Shown piece after piece: positions 9,482 to 19,000 of a stretch of 64,000 nt of DNA (positions are counted from its first letter, which is position 1; every line of letters begins with the position of its first letter). A program made the position numbers and the translations under genes. Under the pieces are notes generated by a model. It had not been told where the DNA came from, did no database searches, and saw nothing but the letters and a program-made list of their open reading frames with translations. Origin of the DNA: Sphingomonas sp. (GTDB taxonomy: Bacteria > Pseudomonadota > Alphaproteobacteria > Sphingomonadales > Sphingomonadaceae); contig NZ_JAGHZV010000009.1 of NCBI RefSeq assembly GCF_017745215.1, positions 1-64,000 on the forward strand, read 5' to 3'.

Positions 9482-11013
9482 GATGCCCTTCTGAGGCTCA
9501 CGTCGCTGGTCATGTTGTTCATCGCCAGGAACGCGCGCTGCGTCGGCATCTCGTTCACGGTCGCGCCGAGCACTTCGCGGATATGACGCAGCCGGGTCAA
9601 GGTCTCTTCGTCCGAAAGCAGGTCGGCCGCGGGATGATAGCCGCCCGGCTCCACGCCTTGTCCCATGAGCACCGCCTGCCAGCTCGTGTCGGCAAAGAGC
9701 TCCTCGCTCTCGTGGAATACCCGCCCGTTGGCGCGGAACATCGCGATCCGCTCGGCGAGCCCCTCGGGCGGCTCCAGCGTGCGGCAATAGTCCCAATACG
9801 GACTGTCGTCACGCTCGGTGGACTTATAATGAAGCACCAGGAAGTCACGGATCTCGACATAGTCGCGAAGCGTCCGCTCGTTGTAGCGCCGCCGCTCCGC
9901 TTCGGTCCAGGCAAGCGTGGGGAACAGGTTCATCAGGCGCGCGATGCCTGCCTGGATAAGGTGGATGCTGGTCGATTCGAGCGGCTCGAGGAAACCGCCT
10001 GCGAGCCCGATCGCGACGACGTTCTTCACCCATGCCTGCTTGCGGAAGCCCGCGGTGAAACGCAGTGCATTGGGCTCGGCGAGCGGCGCGCCGTCGAGAT
10101 TGGCGAGCAGCGTCGTCAGCGCCTCGTCGTCGGAGACATGCGCGCTCGAATAGACATAGCCGTTGCCGACGCGGTGCTGGAGCGGAATGCGCCATTGCCA
10201 TCCTGCCGGTCGGGCAGTGGCGCGGGTAAGCGGCTGCTCGTCGTCGCTGCTTTCGCAGGGAATCGCGATCGCGCGGTCGTTGGGGAGCCACTTCGACCAA
10301 TCCTCGAAGCCGGCGTGCAGCGTCTGCTCGATCAGCAGCCCGCGGAAGCCCGAGCAATCGAGGAACAGCTCGCCCTCGACGCGCCTGCCGCCCTCGAGCA
10401 CCACCGCCTCGACGAAACCGCTCTCGGGGTTCTGCACCACCTCGACGATCCGCCCCTCGGTGCGGCGCACGCCGGCGGCCTCGGCCATGCGGCGCAGGTA
10501 GCGCGCATAGAGTCCCGCGTCGAACTGGAAGGCATAGACGATCTTCGAGACCGGCGAATTGGGCAGATCGCGCCGCGGCCACATCATCCGCGAATTGACC
10601 CCGGCCGTCGCGCCGATCGAATAGGCGTCGAGCGGCGTGGTGTCGCCGAGCGTGCGGCCCTTCAACCAGTGATGGAGAAATTCCACCCCGCGCATGTCGA
10701 TGCCGTAGGTGCCGAAGGGATGGACGTAGCGATGCCCGATCCGCACCCAATCGACGAATTCGATGCCGAGCTTGTAGGTCGCGTTGGTCGCCTTGACGAA
10801 ATCGACTTCGTCGATCCCCAGCATCTGGTTGAACAGCGTGATCTGCGGGATCGTCGCCTCGCCGACGCCGACCGTGCCGATCGCTTCCGATTCGACGAGC
10901 TCGATCTCGAGTCCCGGCATCTCCCCCATGATCTTGGCCAGAGTCGCCGCGCTCATCCAGCCGGCGGTGCCGCCGCCGACGACCACGACCTTGCGGATCT
11001 GATCGGGCCTCAT
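9478..11013 (-). CDS. Flavin-dependent tryptophan halogenase family protein (D)
   Basis: A 511-aa FADH2-dependent halogenase of the PF04820 family. It shows the FAD-binding GGGTAGWMSA motif, the VGVGEATIP motif, the catalytic lysine K81 in NATYKLGIEF (K79 in PrnA), the GWQWRIP motif that excludes monooxygenase activity, and the glutamate of FLEPLESTSIHL. By motif content it should be active; such enzymes from TonB-receptor loci often brominate indoles, but the natural substrate is not known. Start ATG 11013 overlaps the stop of the upstream paralogue. No flavin reductase gene is nearby, so reduced FAD would have to come from elsewhere. Confidence 0.9.
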   Translation of the reverse strand: MRPDQIRKVVVVGGGTAGWMSAATLAKIMGEMPGLEIELVESEAIGTVGVGEATIPQITLFNQMLGIDEVDFVKATNATYKLGIEFVDWVRIGHRYVHPFGTYGIDMRGVEFLHHWLKGRTLGDTTPLDAYSIGATAGVNSRMMWPRRDLPNSPVSKIVYAFQFDAGLYARYLRRMAEAAGVRRTEGRIVEVVQNPESGFVEAVVLEGGRRVEGELFLDCSGFRGLLIEQTLHAGFEDWSKWLPNDRAIAIPCESSDDEQPLTRATARPAGWQWRIPLQHRVGNGYVYSSAHVSDDEALTTLLANLDGAPLAEPNALRFTAGFRKQAWVKNVVAIGLAGGFLEPLESTSIHLIQAGIARLMNLFPTLAWTEAERRRYNERTLRDYVEIRDFLVLHYKSTERDDSPYWDYCRTLEPPEGLAERIAMFRANGRVFHESEELFADTSWQAVLMGQGVEPGGYHPAADLLSDEETLTRLRHIREVLGATVNEMPTQRAFLAMNNMTSDVSLRRAS

Positions 11014-12560
11014 CGCGCGCCGTTCCAGGGCGCGGGCTGCGGCATGTGATAGGTCAGGATCTGCGCAAGGAATTCGCCCTGGCTGGGCATCGCCTGGGCT
11101 GTCTGGAAATAGCCCTGGCGCATCTCCTCCATCGCCGTCGCGATCCGCCCGTCATCGAAAGCGTCGGCGATCGGGTCATAGCCCTCGGGCTCGATCCGCT
11201 GGCCGAGCAGCACCGCGACCCAGCTGGTGATGCCGAACAGATCATAGCCTTCGCGGAAGCTCCGCCCCTTGGCCTTCCACAGCTCGAGCACTTCGGTCAG
11301 CGTATCGGGCACGGGCATCGTCCGGCAATAGTTCCAGAATTCGGAATCGCTCCGTTCGGTGGCACTGTAATGGAGGACGATGAAGTTCCGGATGTCCTCG
11401 TATTTCTCCCGCATGATCCGGTTGAACTCGTCACGCTCCGCAGCGAGGAACCGGCGATCGGGGAAGACCGCGATCAGCCAGGCGATCGCAGTCTGGATCA
11501 GATGGATGCTGGTGGATTCGAGCGGTTCGATGAAGCCGCTCGACAGGCCCATCGCGATGACGTTCCGGTTCCAGGAGAGCTTGCGCCGTCCGGTGGTGAA
11601 GCGCAGCTGGCGCGGATCGTCGAGCGCCTCTCCGTCGAGGTTGGCCAGGAGGATGTCGGCGGCCTTCTGATCGCTCATGAAGCTGCTCGAATAGACATGG
11701 CCGTTGCCGGTGCGGTGCTGGAGGGGGATGCGCCATTGCCAGCCGGCCGAATGCGCCGTCGCGCGGGTATAGGGATCGAGCGCAGGCGGATTGGCACAGG
11801 GCACCGCGAAGGCGCGGTCGCACGGCAGCCAGTGCGTCCAGTCGTCATAGCCGGTTTGCAGCGCCTGTTCGATCAGCAGCCCGCGGAAGCCCGAGCAATC
11901 GATGAACAGGTCGCCGTCGATCACCTGTCCGCTCTCGAGCTGGACGCTGTCGACGAAGCCGTTCCCGGCGTCGAGCGCAGCATCGACGATCTTGCCCTCG
12001 ATGCGCTGGACGCCCGCGGCCTCGGCATAGTTGCGCAGGAACTTGCCGTAGAGGCTCGCGTCGAAATGATAGGCATATTGGATCTCGCGCAGCGACGTCT
12101 GCGCGCCGGGGCCCGGGCGCGCCATCTTGCCGTGCATCGCCGCGACCGCGCTCATGCAATAGTTGGAGATGTCGGGCACCGGCCGGCGCGCGCGCTCGCG
12201 CAGCCAGAGCTGGTGGAAGCGCACGCCGTGCACGTCATGGCCATGCGTGCCGAAGGGATGGAAATAACGGTCGCCGATCCGGCCCCAGTTCACGAACTCG
12301 ATGCCGAGCTTGAACGTCCCGTGCACCGCCTCGAGGAACTCGTTCTCGTTGAGCCCGAGCATCTTGTTGAAGGTCAGGATCGGCGGGATCGTCGCCTCTC
12401 CCACCCCGACGATGCCGATCTCCTCCGATTCGACCAGCACGACCTGCGTATAGCCGTTGTTGAGGTAGCGGCCGAGCGCCGCTGCCGCCATCCAGCCCGC
12501 CGTGCCTCCGCCGACGATCACCACCTTGCGAATCCGGTGATCGCTATCGATTGACGTCAT
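11010..12560 (-). CDS. Flavin-dependent tryptophan halogenase family protein (C)
   Basis: A 516-aa paralogue of the neighbouring halogenases with the full set of signatures: GGGTAGWMAA, VGVGEATIP, catalytic K84 in HGTFKLGIEF, GWQWRIP and FIEPLESTSIHL. It is closest in motif wording to D (9478-11013). Both ends overlap neighbours by four bases (ATGA), giving strict coupling within the operon. It has an extra segment around ARRPVPDISNYCMSAVAAM that differs from D and may shape substrate choice. The family assignment is firm; substrate and halide are not readable from sequence. Confidence 0.9.
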   Translation of the reverse strand: MTSIDSDHRIRKVVIVGGGTAGWMAAAALGRYLNNGYTQVVLVESEEIGIVGVGEATIPPILTFNKMLGLNENEFLEAVHGTFKLGIEFVNWGRIGDRYFHPFGTHGHDVHGVRFHQLWLRERARRPVPDISNYCMSAVAAMHGKMARPGPGAQTSLREIQYAYHFDASLYGKFLRNYAEAAGVQRIEGKIVDAALDAGNGFVDSVQLESGQVIDGDLFIDCSGFRGLLIEQALQTGYDDWTHWLPCDRAFAVPCANPPALDPYTRATAHSAGWQWRIPLQHRTGNGHVYSSSFMSDQKAADILLANLDGEALDDPRQLRFTTGRRKLSWNRNVIAMGLSSGFIEPLESTSIHLIQTAIAWLIAVFPDRRFLAAERDEFNRIMREKYEDIRNFIVLHYSATERSDSEFWNYCRTMPVPDTLTEVLELWKAKGRSFREGYDLFGITSWVAVLLGQRIEPEGYDPIADAFDDGRIATAMEEMRQGYFQTAQAMPSQGEFLAQILTYHMPQPAPWNGAR

Positions 12561-14065
12561 CGTCCTGCCCCCTGTGCGGCGAGATGCCGCAGATACTCAC
12601 CTTGGCCGGGCAAGCCCGGCACCGTCGCAGCGATCCGTTCCCGGATCTGCGCCATCGCGCGATCGGCCACCTCGTCGGAAACGGTGTCGATCAACGGATC
12701 GGCGCGGCGCGGCATCACGCCTTGGCCGAAAAGAACCGTCGTCCAGCTGTGGCGCGTGAACGTCTCTTCCTCGTAATAGGGCAGCCGCCCGCGCTCGCGG
12801 AACAGCGCGAGGCTGTGCGCGAGCGTATCCGGGGACGGCGCGGCAGCGGCGTCGCGCCACATCGCATCCCTGGGCCGGTCCGAGATCGCATAGTGGAGCA
12901 CTGCGAAATCGCGCGCGCGCGCCGCCTCGGCCATCGTCTCGCGATTATAGTCCCAGAGCTCGACGCGCGAGCAATCGCGGTCGGGCAGCTTGGATGCGAT
13001 CCGGTCGAGCGCCGAATGCGCGAGATGGAGGTTGGTCCATTCGAGCGGCTCGAGCATCACCGCGGCGTCGCCGACGGCGACGCAGTTGCGCAACCAGGGA
13101 TCGCGACGCTGGCCGGCACGGATCGCGACGGGCGCTTCCGACGGCTCGGTCGCGGCGCCGGCGCGAAACACGCGCTCGGCCCTGGAATCGCTCAGATGCG
13201 CCGAGGCATAGGCGAGCCCGTGCTGGGTGAGCGCGCGCGATTGCGTCCGCCAGCGCCACCCCGCGGCATGCGCGGCGACGGTATCGAGCGGCGTAGGGTC
13301 GGGCGAACCGGGCGCCTCGCCGAACAGCAAGCGGTCGCAGGGGAGCCAATGGCCCCACTCCTCGAACCGGTCGTCCAGTCGCGCGCGGACGAGCGCGGCG
13401 GGCCCCGTGCAATCGACGAACAGATCGCCGGCGACCTCGCGTCCGTCGGCGAGCACCAGGGCCTCGACAAAGCCGGTCTCGCCTGCCAGCCGCACGTCGG
13501 CGACGGCGCCGCGCTGTTCGGCAACGCCCAGATGGAGCGCATAGGCACGCATCAGCTCGCGGTACCGCCGCGGATCGAGCGACAATCCATATTCGAAGCC
13601 GGCGAGCGGCGACTCCGCGTCGTCGGCCGGATGGACGAACCGTCCGGCCCGCGCCAGCGCCGCAGCGAGCGAATGCGATTCGAAGGGGGCCGCGCGCCCC
13701 TCGAGCGCCGCGCGCGTCCACAGCATGTGGAACGACGTCGGGCCCAGCGATCGACCGACTTCGCCGTAGGCGTGGACATAGGCCGGGCGGTCGCCTGCCC
13801 AGCCGTCGAACAGCGTGCCGAGCCGGAAGCTCGCGCCGATCCCCTGCACGACTTGCCCTTCGTCGAGCCCGATGTCGCCATGGAAACCGCCGATCGACGG
13901 CAGGCTGCTCGCGATCCGCTCGGCGACGGCGTCGGGGCCCGGCGCGTCGCCGGTGAGGATCACGCGCACGCCGGGCAGCCGCCGCTGGAGCATCGCCGCG
14001 GCGGACCAGCCGACCAGCCCGCTTCCCGCCACCACGAGGCTGCGCATCCGCAGGTCCGCGCTCAC
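12557..14065 (-). CDS. Degenerate tryptophan-halogenase paralogue (B), probably not a halogenase
   Basis: A 502-aa protein with the halogenase fold over its whole length but with signature residues lost. The FAD motif is AGSGLVGWSAA. The VGVGEATxP segment is replaced by GPDAVAERIASSLPS. The catalytic lysine is R81 (GASFRLGTLF). The WxWxIP motif is GWRWRTQS. The glutamate motif is kept in part (MLEPLEWTNLHL). The frame is intact and is held between two functional-looking paralogues by four-base overlaps (GTG 14065 over TGA; its own stop over the next ATG), so it looks maintained rather than decaying. It may be a structural partner, a carrier of flavin or substrate, or an enzyme with a different reaction. 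The start could also be ATG 14047. Confidence 0.85.
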   Translation of the reverse strand: MSADLRMRSLVVAGSGLVGWSAAAMLQRRLPGVRVILTGDAPGPDAVAERIASSLPSIGGFHGDIGLDEGQVVQGIGASFRLGTLFDGWAGDRPAYVHAYGEVGRSLGPTSFHMLWTRAALEGRAAPFESHSLAAALARAGRFVHPADDAESPLAGFEYGLSLDPRRYRELMRAYALHLGVAEQRGAVADVRLAGETGFVEALVLADGREVAGDLFVDCTGPAALVRARLDDRFEEWGHWLPCDRLLFGEAPGSPDPTPLDTVAAHAAGWRWRTQSRALTQHGLAYASAHLSDSRAERVFRAGAATEPSEAPVAIRAGQRRDPWLRNCVAVGDAAVMLEPLEWTNLHLAHSALDRIASKLPDRDCSRVELWDYNRETMAEAARARDFAVLHYAISDRPRDAMWRDAAAAPSPDTLAHSLALFRERGRLPYYEEETFTRHSWTTVLFGQGVMPRRADPLIDTVSDEVADRAMAQIRERIAATVPGLPGQGEYLRHLAAQGAGR

Positions 14066-15576
14066 GCGACCTCCGCCATCGGGCAATAGGCCTCCAGATG
14101 CGCGCGATGATCGGGCATCGCCGCCACGGTCGCGTCGATGTCGCGGACCAGCTTCTCCATCCCCGCGGCCAGCGTCTCGGCCGCGATACCGTCGACACGC
14201 GGATCGTGACCCACGGGCACGATCCCCTGGCCGAGGTAGACCGCGATCCAGCTGGCATCGAGGAACACGCCCTCGCGATATTTGACCACGCGACCGCTCC
14301 GGCGGAACAGCTCGATCTTGTCGTGCAACGTATCGGGCACGGTCATCGTTCGGACATAGTTCCAGAACTCGGTGTCGGTCCGCCGGGTCACGTGATAGTG
14401 GAGGATCAGGAAGTCGCGGATGCGATCATATTCGAGGTCGATCAGCCGGTTGAACTCGTCGCGATCGACGTCGCGGACATGCTTTTCCGGGAACAGTTCG
14501 AGCAGGAAGGTGATCGCCTGCTGGATCAGGTAGATGCTCGTCGATTCGAGCGGCTCGAGGAAGCCGCTGGCGAGGCCCACGCCGACGCAGTTCTTCACCC
14601 AGCTCCGCTCGCGCCGCCCTGCCTTGAACTTGAGCACGCGCGGATCGGCGATCTTCTCGCCCTCCACCGCACCGACCAGCCGCGTCGCGGCCTCGTCCTC
14701 GGAGATGAAGTCGCTCGAGAAGACATAGCCGTTGCCGGTGCGGTGCTGGAGCGGGATGCGCCAGCGCCAGCCCGCCTCCATCGCGGTCGCGCTGGTGAAA
14801 GGCGTGAGCGAGGTCTCGGTACGGCACGGCATCGCCACCGCCCGGTCGCACGGCAGCCACTTCGACCAGTCCTGGAACGGCTCCTCCAGCGCACGGCCGA
14901 GCAGCAGCGAGACGAAGCCCGAGCAATCGACGAACAGGTCGCCCTCGATCACCTCGCCGTTCTCCATCAGCAGCGAGGCGATGTCGCCGCTCTCGCCGTG
15001 GAGGTTGACCTTGACCACGCGCCCCTCGGTCCGCCGCGCGCCGAGCGATTCCGCGATCTGGCGCAGGTACGGCGCGAACAGCGTCGCATCGAACTGATAG
15101 GCATAGGCGAAGGTCGAACCCAGCGTGCGCGGGTCCGGATCGGGCAGTTGGAACTTGTTGCGGCGCGCGATCTGGACGCCGACCGAAAACGCCTGAAGGT
15201 CGGGCACCGCGACGCCGGACTGGCGTAGCCTCAGCCAATATTGGTGGAAATCGATCGTGCCGGCGCCATAGCCGAAGGTGCCGAAGGGATGGATGTAGCT
15301 TTCGCCGAGCGCGCCCCAGTCCGCGAATTCGATGCCGAGCTTGAAGGTGCCGCGCGTCCAGGCCATGAAATCGGCCTCGCGGATGCCCATCCGCTCGTTG
15401 AACGCACGGATGTGCGGCAGCGTCGCTTCGCCGACGCCGACGATGCCGATCGCTTCGGACTCGACGAGACGGACGGAGACCCTCCGGGGAAGCAACTTCA
15501 CCAGCGCCGCCGCTGTCATCCAGCCGGCCGTGCCCCCGCCGACCACCACGACGCGCTGAACACCCTGGGCGTTCAT
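14062..15576 (-). CDS. Flavin-dependent tryptophan halogenase family protein (A)
   Basis: A 504-aa halogenase, first gene of the leftward operon. The signatures are complete: GGGTAGWMTA, VGVGEATLP, catalytic K79 in RGTFKLGIEF (same number as in PrnA), GWRWRIP and FLEPLESTSIYL. It starts at ATG 15576, about 100 bases downstream of an operator-like site at 15676-15689. It is divergent from the TonB-dependent receptor gene, and the receptor and halogenases are probably controlled together. Halogenases linked to TonB receptors are known in Xanthomonas and Caulobacter, but four in one operon is unusual in my knowledge. Confidence 0.9.
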   Translation of the reverse strand: MNAQGVQRVVVVGGGTAGWMTAAALVKLLPRRVSVRLVESEAIGIVGVGEATLPHIRAFNERMGIREADFMAWTRGTFKLGIEFADWGALGESYIHPFGTFGYGAGTIDFHQYWLRLRQSGVAVPDLQAFSVGVQIARRNKFQLPDPDPRTLGSTFAYAYQFDATLFAPYLRQIAESLGARRTEGRVVKVNLHGESGDIASLLMENGEVIEGDLFVDCSGFVSLLLGRALEEPFQDWSKWLPCDRAVAMPCRTETSLTPFTSATAMEAGWRWRIPLQHRTGNGYVFSSDFISEDEAATRLVGAVEGEKIADPRVLKFKAGRRERSWVKNCVGVGLASGFLEPLESTSIYLIQQAITFLLELFPEKHVRDVDRDEFNRLIDLEYDRIRDFLILHYHVTRRTDTEFWNYVRTMTVPDTLHDKIELFRRSGRVVKYREGVFLDASWIAVYLGQGIVPVGHDPRVDGIAAETLAAGMEKLVRDIDATVAAMPDHRAHLEAYCPMAEVA

Positions 15577-15675
15577 CCCATCAACCGCTCCCCTCTCCTT
15601 CCCACGGCGGGGTTAAGGGGCTCGCACGCGCCAGTCAAACTGGCCGTCGTCGCCCCACCGACTCGGGAAAACCTA

Positions 15676-15689
15676 CGTTACCGCTAACA
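15676..15689. promoter_or_regulatory. Operator-like site near the halogenase operon
   Basis: CGTTACCGCTAACA reads TGTTAGCGGTAACG on the other strand: inverted half-sites TGTTA and TAACG around GCGG, the form of LacI-family operators. It is about 100 bases upstream of halogenase A and repeats almost exactly at 15966-15979. Confidence 0.55.
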
Positions 15690-15965
15690 TGATCGTGGGA
15701 CAAAGTGGCGGCCTGAACGGGGTTCGGCGATGCCGAAAACCCTTCGCAAACGCACCCAAAATAGACCGGAGCGTCGGATTTCGAGGGGTCGTTGCATCGC
15801 TGCAGGACGGAATATTGCAGCCTCGAAATCCAAAATCCCCAGAGAGACTCGAGTTTCAGGCCCCGATTCCGCACCGAACGTTGCCCGGATGCCACAGATT
15901 GCAGTTTTTTGACGCAACCCCGGTTGCACGCCAAGCACGCAACCCTTGCAGTCGGTCCGACATTC

Positions 15966-15979
15966 CGGTACCGCTAACA
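15966..15979. promoter_or_regulatory. Operator-like site near the TonB receptor gene
   Basis: CGGTACCGCTAACA shares 13 of 14 bases with the site at 15676-15689, followed by the same T. It ends about 65 bases before the receptor start codon, a good position for repression. It also resembles the xyl-box-like site at 5956-5969 (shared CGCTA core). Confidence 0.55.
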
Positions 15980-16043
15980 TCAAACAAGAATGTCATGCGC
16001 TGTCAGCCTAGGGGATGGCGCTGAAATGGGGAGGAAAATCTGC

Positions 16044-19000
16044 ATGATTGGGATCGCGACAGAGTCTGCGCGTCGAAACGGCGTGGGGCAGTTGCTGAGA
16101 TCGGGCGTCTCGGTGGTTGCACTTTGCGTCATGGCGGCCGCGGCGCCTGCGCTGGCGCAGGACAATCCGGCGCCCGCCGCGCAGGATGACCAGCAGGACG
16201 ACCAGGGCAGCACCGAGCCCGGCATCGTCGTCACCGGCATCCGCGCCAGCCTTGCGAATTCGCAGAACATCAAGCGCAATTCCGACACCGTTGTCGACGC
16301 GATCACCGCGTCGGACATCGGGGCGCTGCCCGACCGTTCGGTGACCGAAGCGCTGCAGCGCGTGCCGGGCGTCTCGATGAACCGCTTCGCCGGCTCGAAC
16401 GACCCCGACCACTTCTCGGTCGAAGGCTCGGGCGTCGTGGTCCGCGGCCTCAGCTTCGTCCGCTCGGAGTTCAACGGCCGCGACACCTTCTCGACCGGCG
16501 TCTACGGCCAGTCGATCAACTTCTCCGACGTGCCCGCCGAATTGCTGGGCTCGGTCGAGGTCTACAAGAACCTCACCGCCGAGATGACCGAGGGCGGGCT
16601 CTCGGGCACCGTCAACCTCAACAGCCGCGTTCCCTTCCAGAACAAGGGCTTCCACCTCAGCGTGGACCTGGAAGGCAATTACGGCGACATGAAGAAGAAG
16701 TGGTCGCCCACCGGCTCGATCCTGATCAGCGACACCTGGGACACCGGCATCGGCCGCATCGGCGTGCTGGCCAACCTCTCCTATTCGCAGATTCTCAGCC
16801 GTTCGGACGGCATCCAGGTCACCAACTTCCAGCAGCGCGACAACATGCTCGCGCTGGGTGCGAACACGACCACTGTCCAGGTCTGCCGCAACCCGCTTCC
16901 GGGCGATACCGACACGACCACGCTGCCCGCGGGCGGCTCGGCGTGCGGCGCGGCCGGTACGGCCGGCTCCGACACGCTGGCCGACTATGCCTCGGGTCCG
17001 CGCTGGGCTCCGCTCGGCGGCCAGTATCGCACCCAGGACTATGACCGCGAGCGCACCGGCCTGGCGCTGGCCGCGCAGTGGGAAAGCCTCGACCGCCGCG
17101 CGCTGGTGACTGCGCAGTTCCTGCGCACCGACTCGACCCAGAAGTGGGGCGAGCACACCTTCGAGAGCGCACCGGACCTTTCGGACTACAACACCTATCC
17201 GTACGGCTGCCAGCCGAACGGCAACGGTCCCGGCGCGCTGCCGGCAGGCAGCAACCCGACGAGCACCACTCGCGCGGAATGCCCCGTCGGCACGTTCAAG
17301 AACTACAGCTACGATGCGGACGGCGTGTTCGAGAAGGGTTATATCACCTTCCCGGGCACCGGCTGGCGTGCGGGCAACAACGACTCGGGCGGCTCGTGGC
17401 GTACCCCCACGGGCGGCATGCAGCAGTCGCTGTCGCGGCGTCAGGTCGACGATGAGAACATCGTCGACGACTACGGCCTGAACTTCAAGTTCACGCCGGA
17501 CGATCACTGGCAGATCAATCTCGACAGCCAGTATGTCCGCGCGCAGCACGATACGCTGGACGTGAGCGTCTTCGGCTCGACCTTCGCCGACCAGGAACTC
17601 GACCTGACCGGCGATCTTCCGGTCCTGGTCAACCACAAGCCGCTGTTCCTCGGCGGCGGCTGGAGCAGCACCGGACAGCCGACGCCGTATCTCGACGCGC
17701 ATATCGCGCAGAGCGACGCGCAATATTTCCAGTCGGTCGGCAACTATTACTGGCGTGCCGCGATGGATCACGTCGAGCACAGCATCGGTGAGGAAGTCGC
17801 GCTGAAGGGCGATGTCGCCTATAATTTCAACAACGACGGCTTCCTGAAGCGCATCAAGTTCGGCGCCCGCTATGCGGACCGCGACCAGCACATCCGCTAC
17901 ACCTCGTACAACTGGGGCGTGCTCAGCGAGACCTGGGCCGGCACGGGCCAGGTGTGGATGGACAACCCGGTCAGCGCCGGGAAGCAGAGCTTCTACGACT
18001 TCCCCGACTTCTTCCGCGGCCAGATCCCCGGTCCGGTGGGCGGCTGGTTCTACAACGCCGACCTGATCCAGGGCTATCCTGGCGCGGCGAGCTTCTTCAA
18101 GCAGATCGAAGCGACGGGCGGTGCCACCGGCGCCTTCAATCCCGCTGCCGGGCGTCCGGGTGTGGTTCCGGGCACGGCGTTCCTGCCGAGCGAGATCCAG
18201 AACGTCAGCGAGCGTACCATCAACGGCTATGTGATGGTGAGCTTCGGTGACGACGATCTGTTCGGCGACGTCGGATTGACCGGCAACATCGGCGTCCGGT
18301 ACGTCGATACCAAGGTCAGCTCGGAAGGCGCTTTCACCATTCCGACCCAGGCGCAGCTGGGCGTGACCCAGCCGTACCTCACCACGGGCGGCGTCCAGGG
18401 TCGTTGCGATCCGCCGGCGGCGCCCCCGCCGGGAGCGCCGCCGGCGCAGCCGCCGGGCGGCGTCTGCAACCTTGGCGCGGCCGGCTATGCGCAACTCCAG
18501 ACGTTCGCCAACGGCGCGAACTTCCCGAACACCGCGCTCAACGGCTATCGCTATTTCCTGCCGAGCCTGAACCTGAAGCTGGGGATTACCGACAACCTCA
18601 TCGCGCGCTTCGCGGCGTCGCGGGCGATGGCGCGGCCGGGCATGGCGGACATCCGCAACTACATCACCATCGGTTCCAATCCGGATGATGCGGCGCGGCT
18701 GCTCGCCACCGCGGGCAACCCGTTCCTGAAGCCGGCGATGTCCGACCAGTTCGACGTCACGCTCGAATGGTATTTCGCCAAGGTCGGATCGCTGACGATC
18801 GACGGCTTCTACAAGAACATCCACAATTTCTTCTACCAGGCGGTCACCGAGCGCTCGATCACCAACAACGGGGTGACCAAGACGGTCGATATCCGCGGCC
18901 CTGCCAATTTCGACGGCAGCGGCAAGGTGAAGGGCTTCGAAGTCGCCTATCAGCAGACGTTCGACTTCCTGCCGAGCCTGTTGAGCGGCCTCGGCGTGAA

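Larger units (their letters stand above)
15577..16043. other. 467-bp divergent intergenic region, structured
   Basis: No convincing gene. It holds two operator-like sites (15676-15689 and 15966-15979), a small hairpin (TTCGGC/GCCGAA, 15723-15737), an 11-bp inverted repeat GGATTTCGAGG (15776-15786) with its complement at 15821-15831, and GCAACC-CC-GGTTGC near 15915-15928. Base composition is less GC-rich than in the genes. It probably carries both promoters and a long structured leader for the receptor mRNA. Confidence 0.6.

Noticed and set aside
12551..14089. A 512-codon plus-strand frame opposite halogenase B
   Set aside because: Similar mirror frames exist over the other halogenases; composition is that of antisense shadows.
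15689..16024. Small plus-strand frame of 111 codons in the divergent receptor/halogenase region
   Set aside because: No ribosome site, no domain, atypical composition, and it covers the operators and hairpins.
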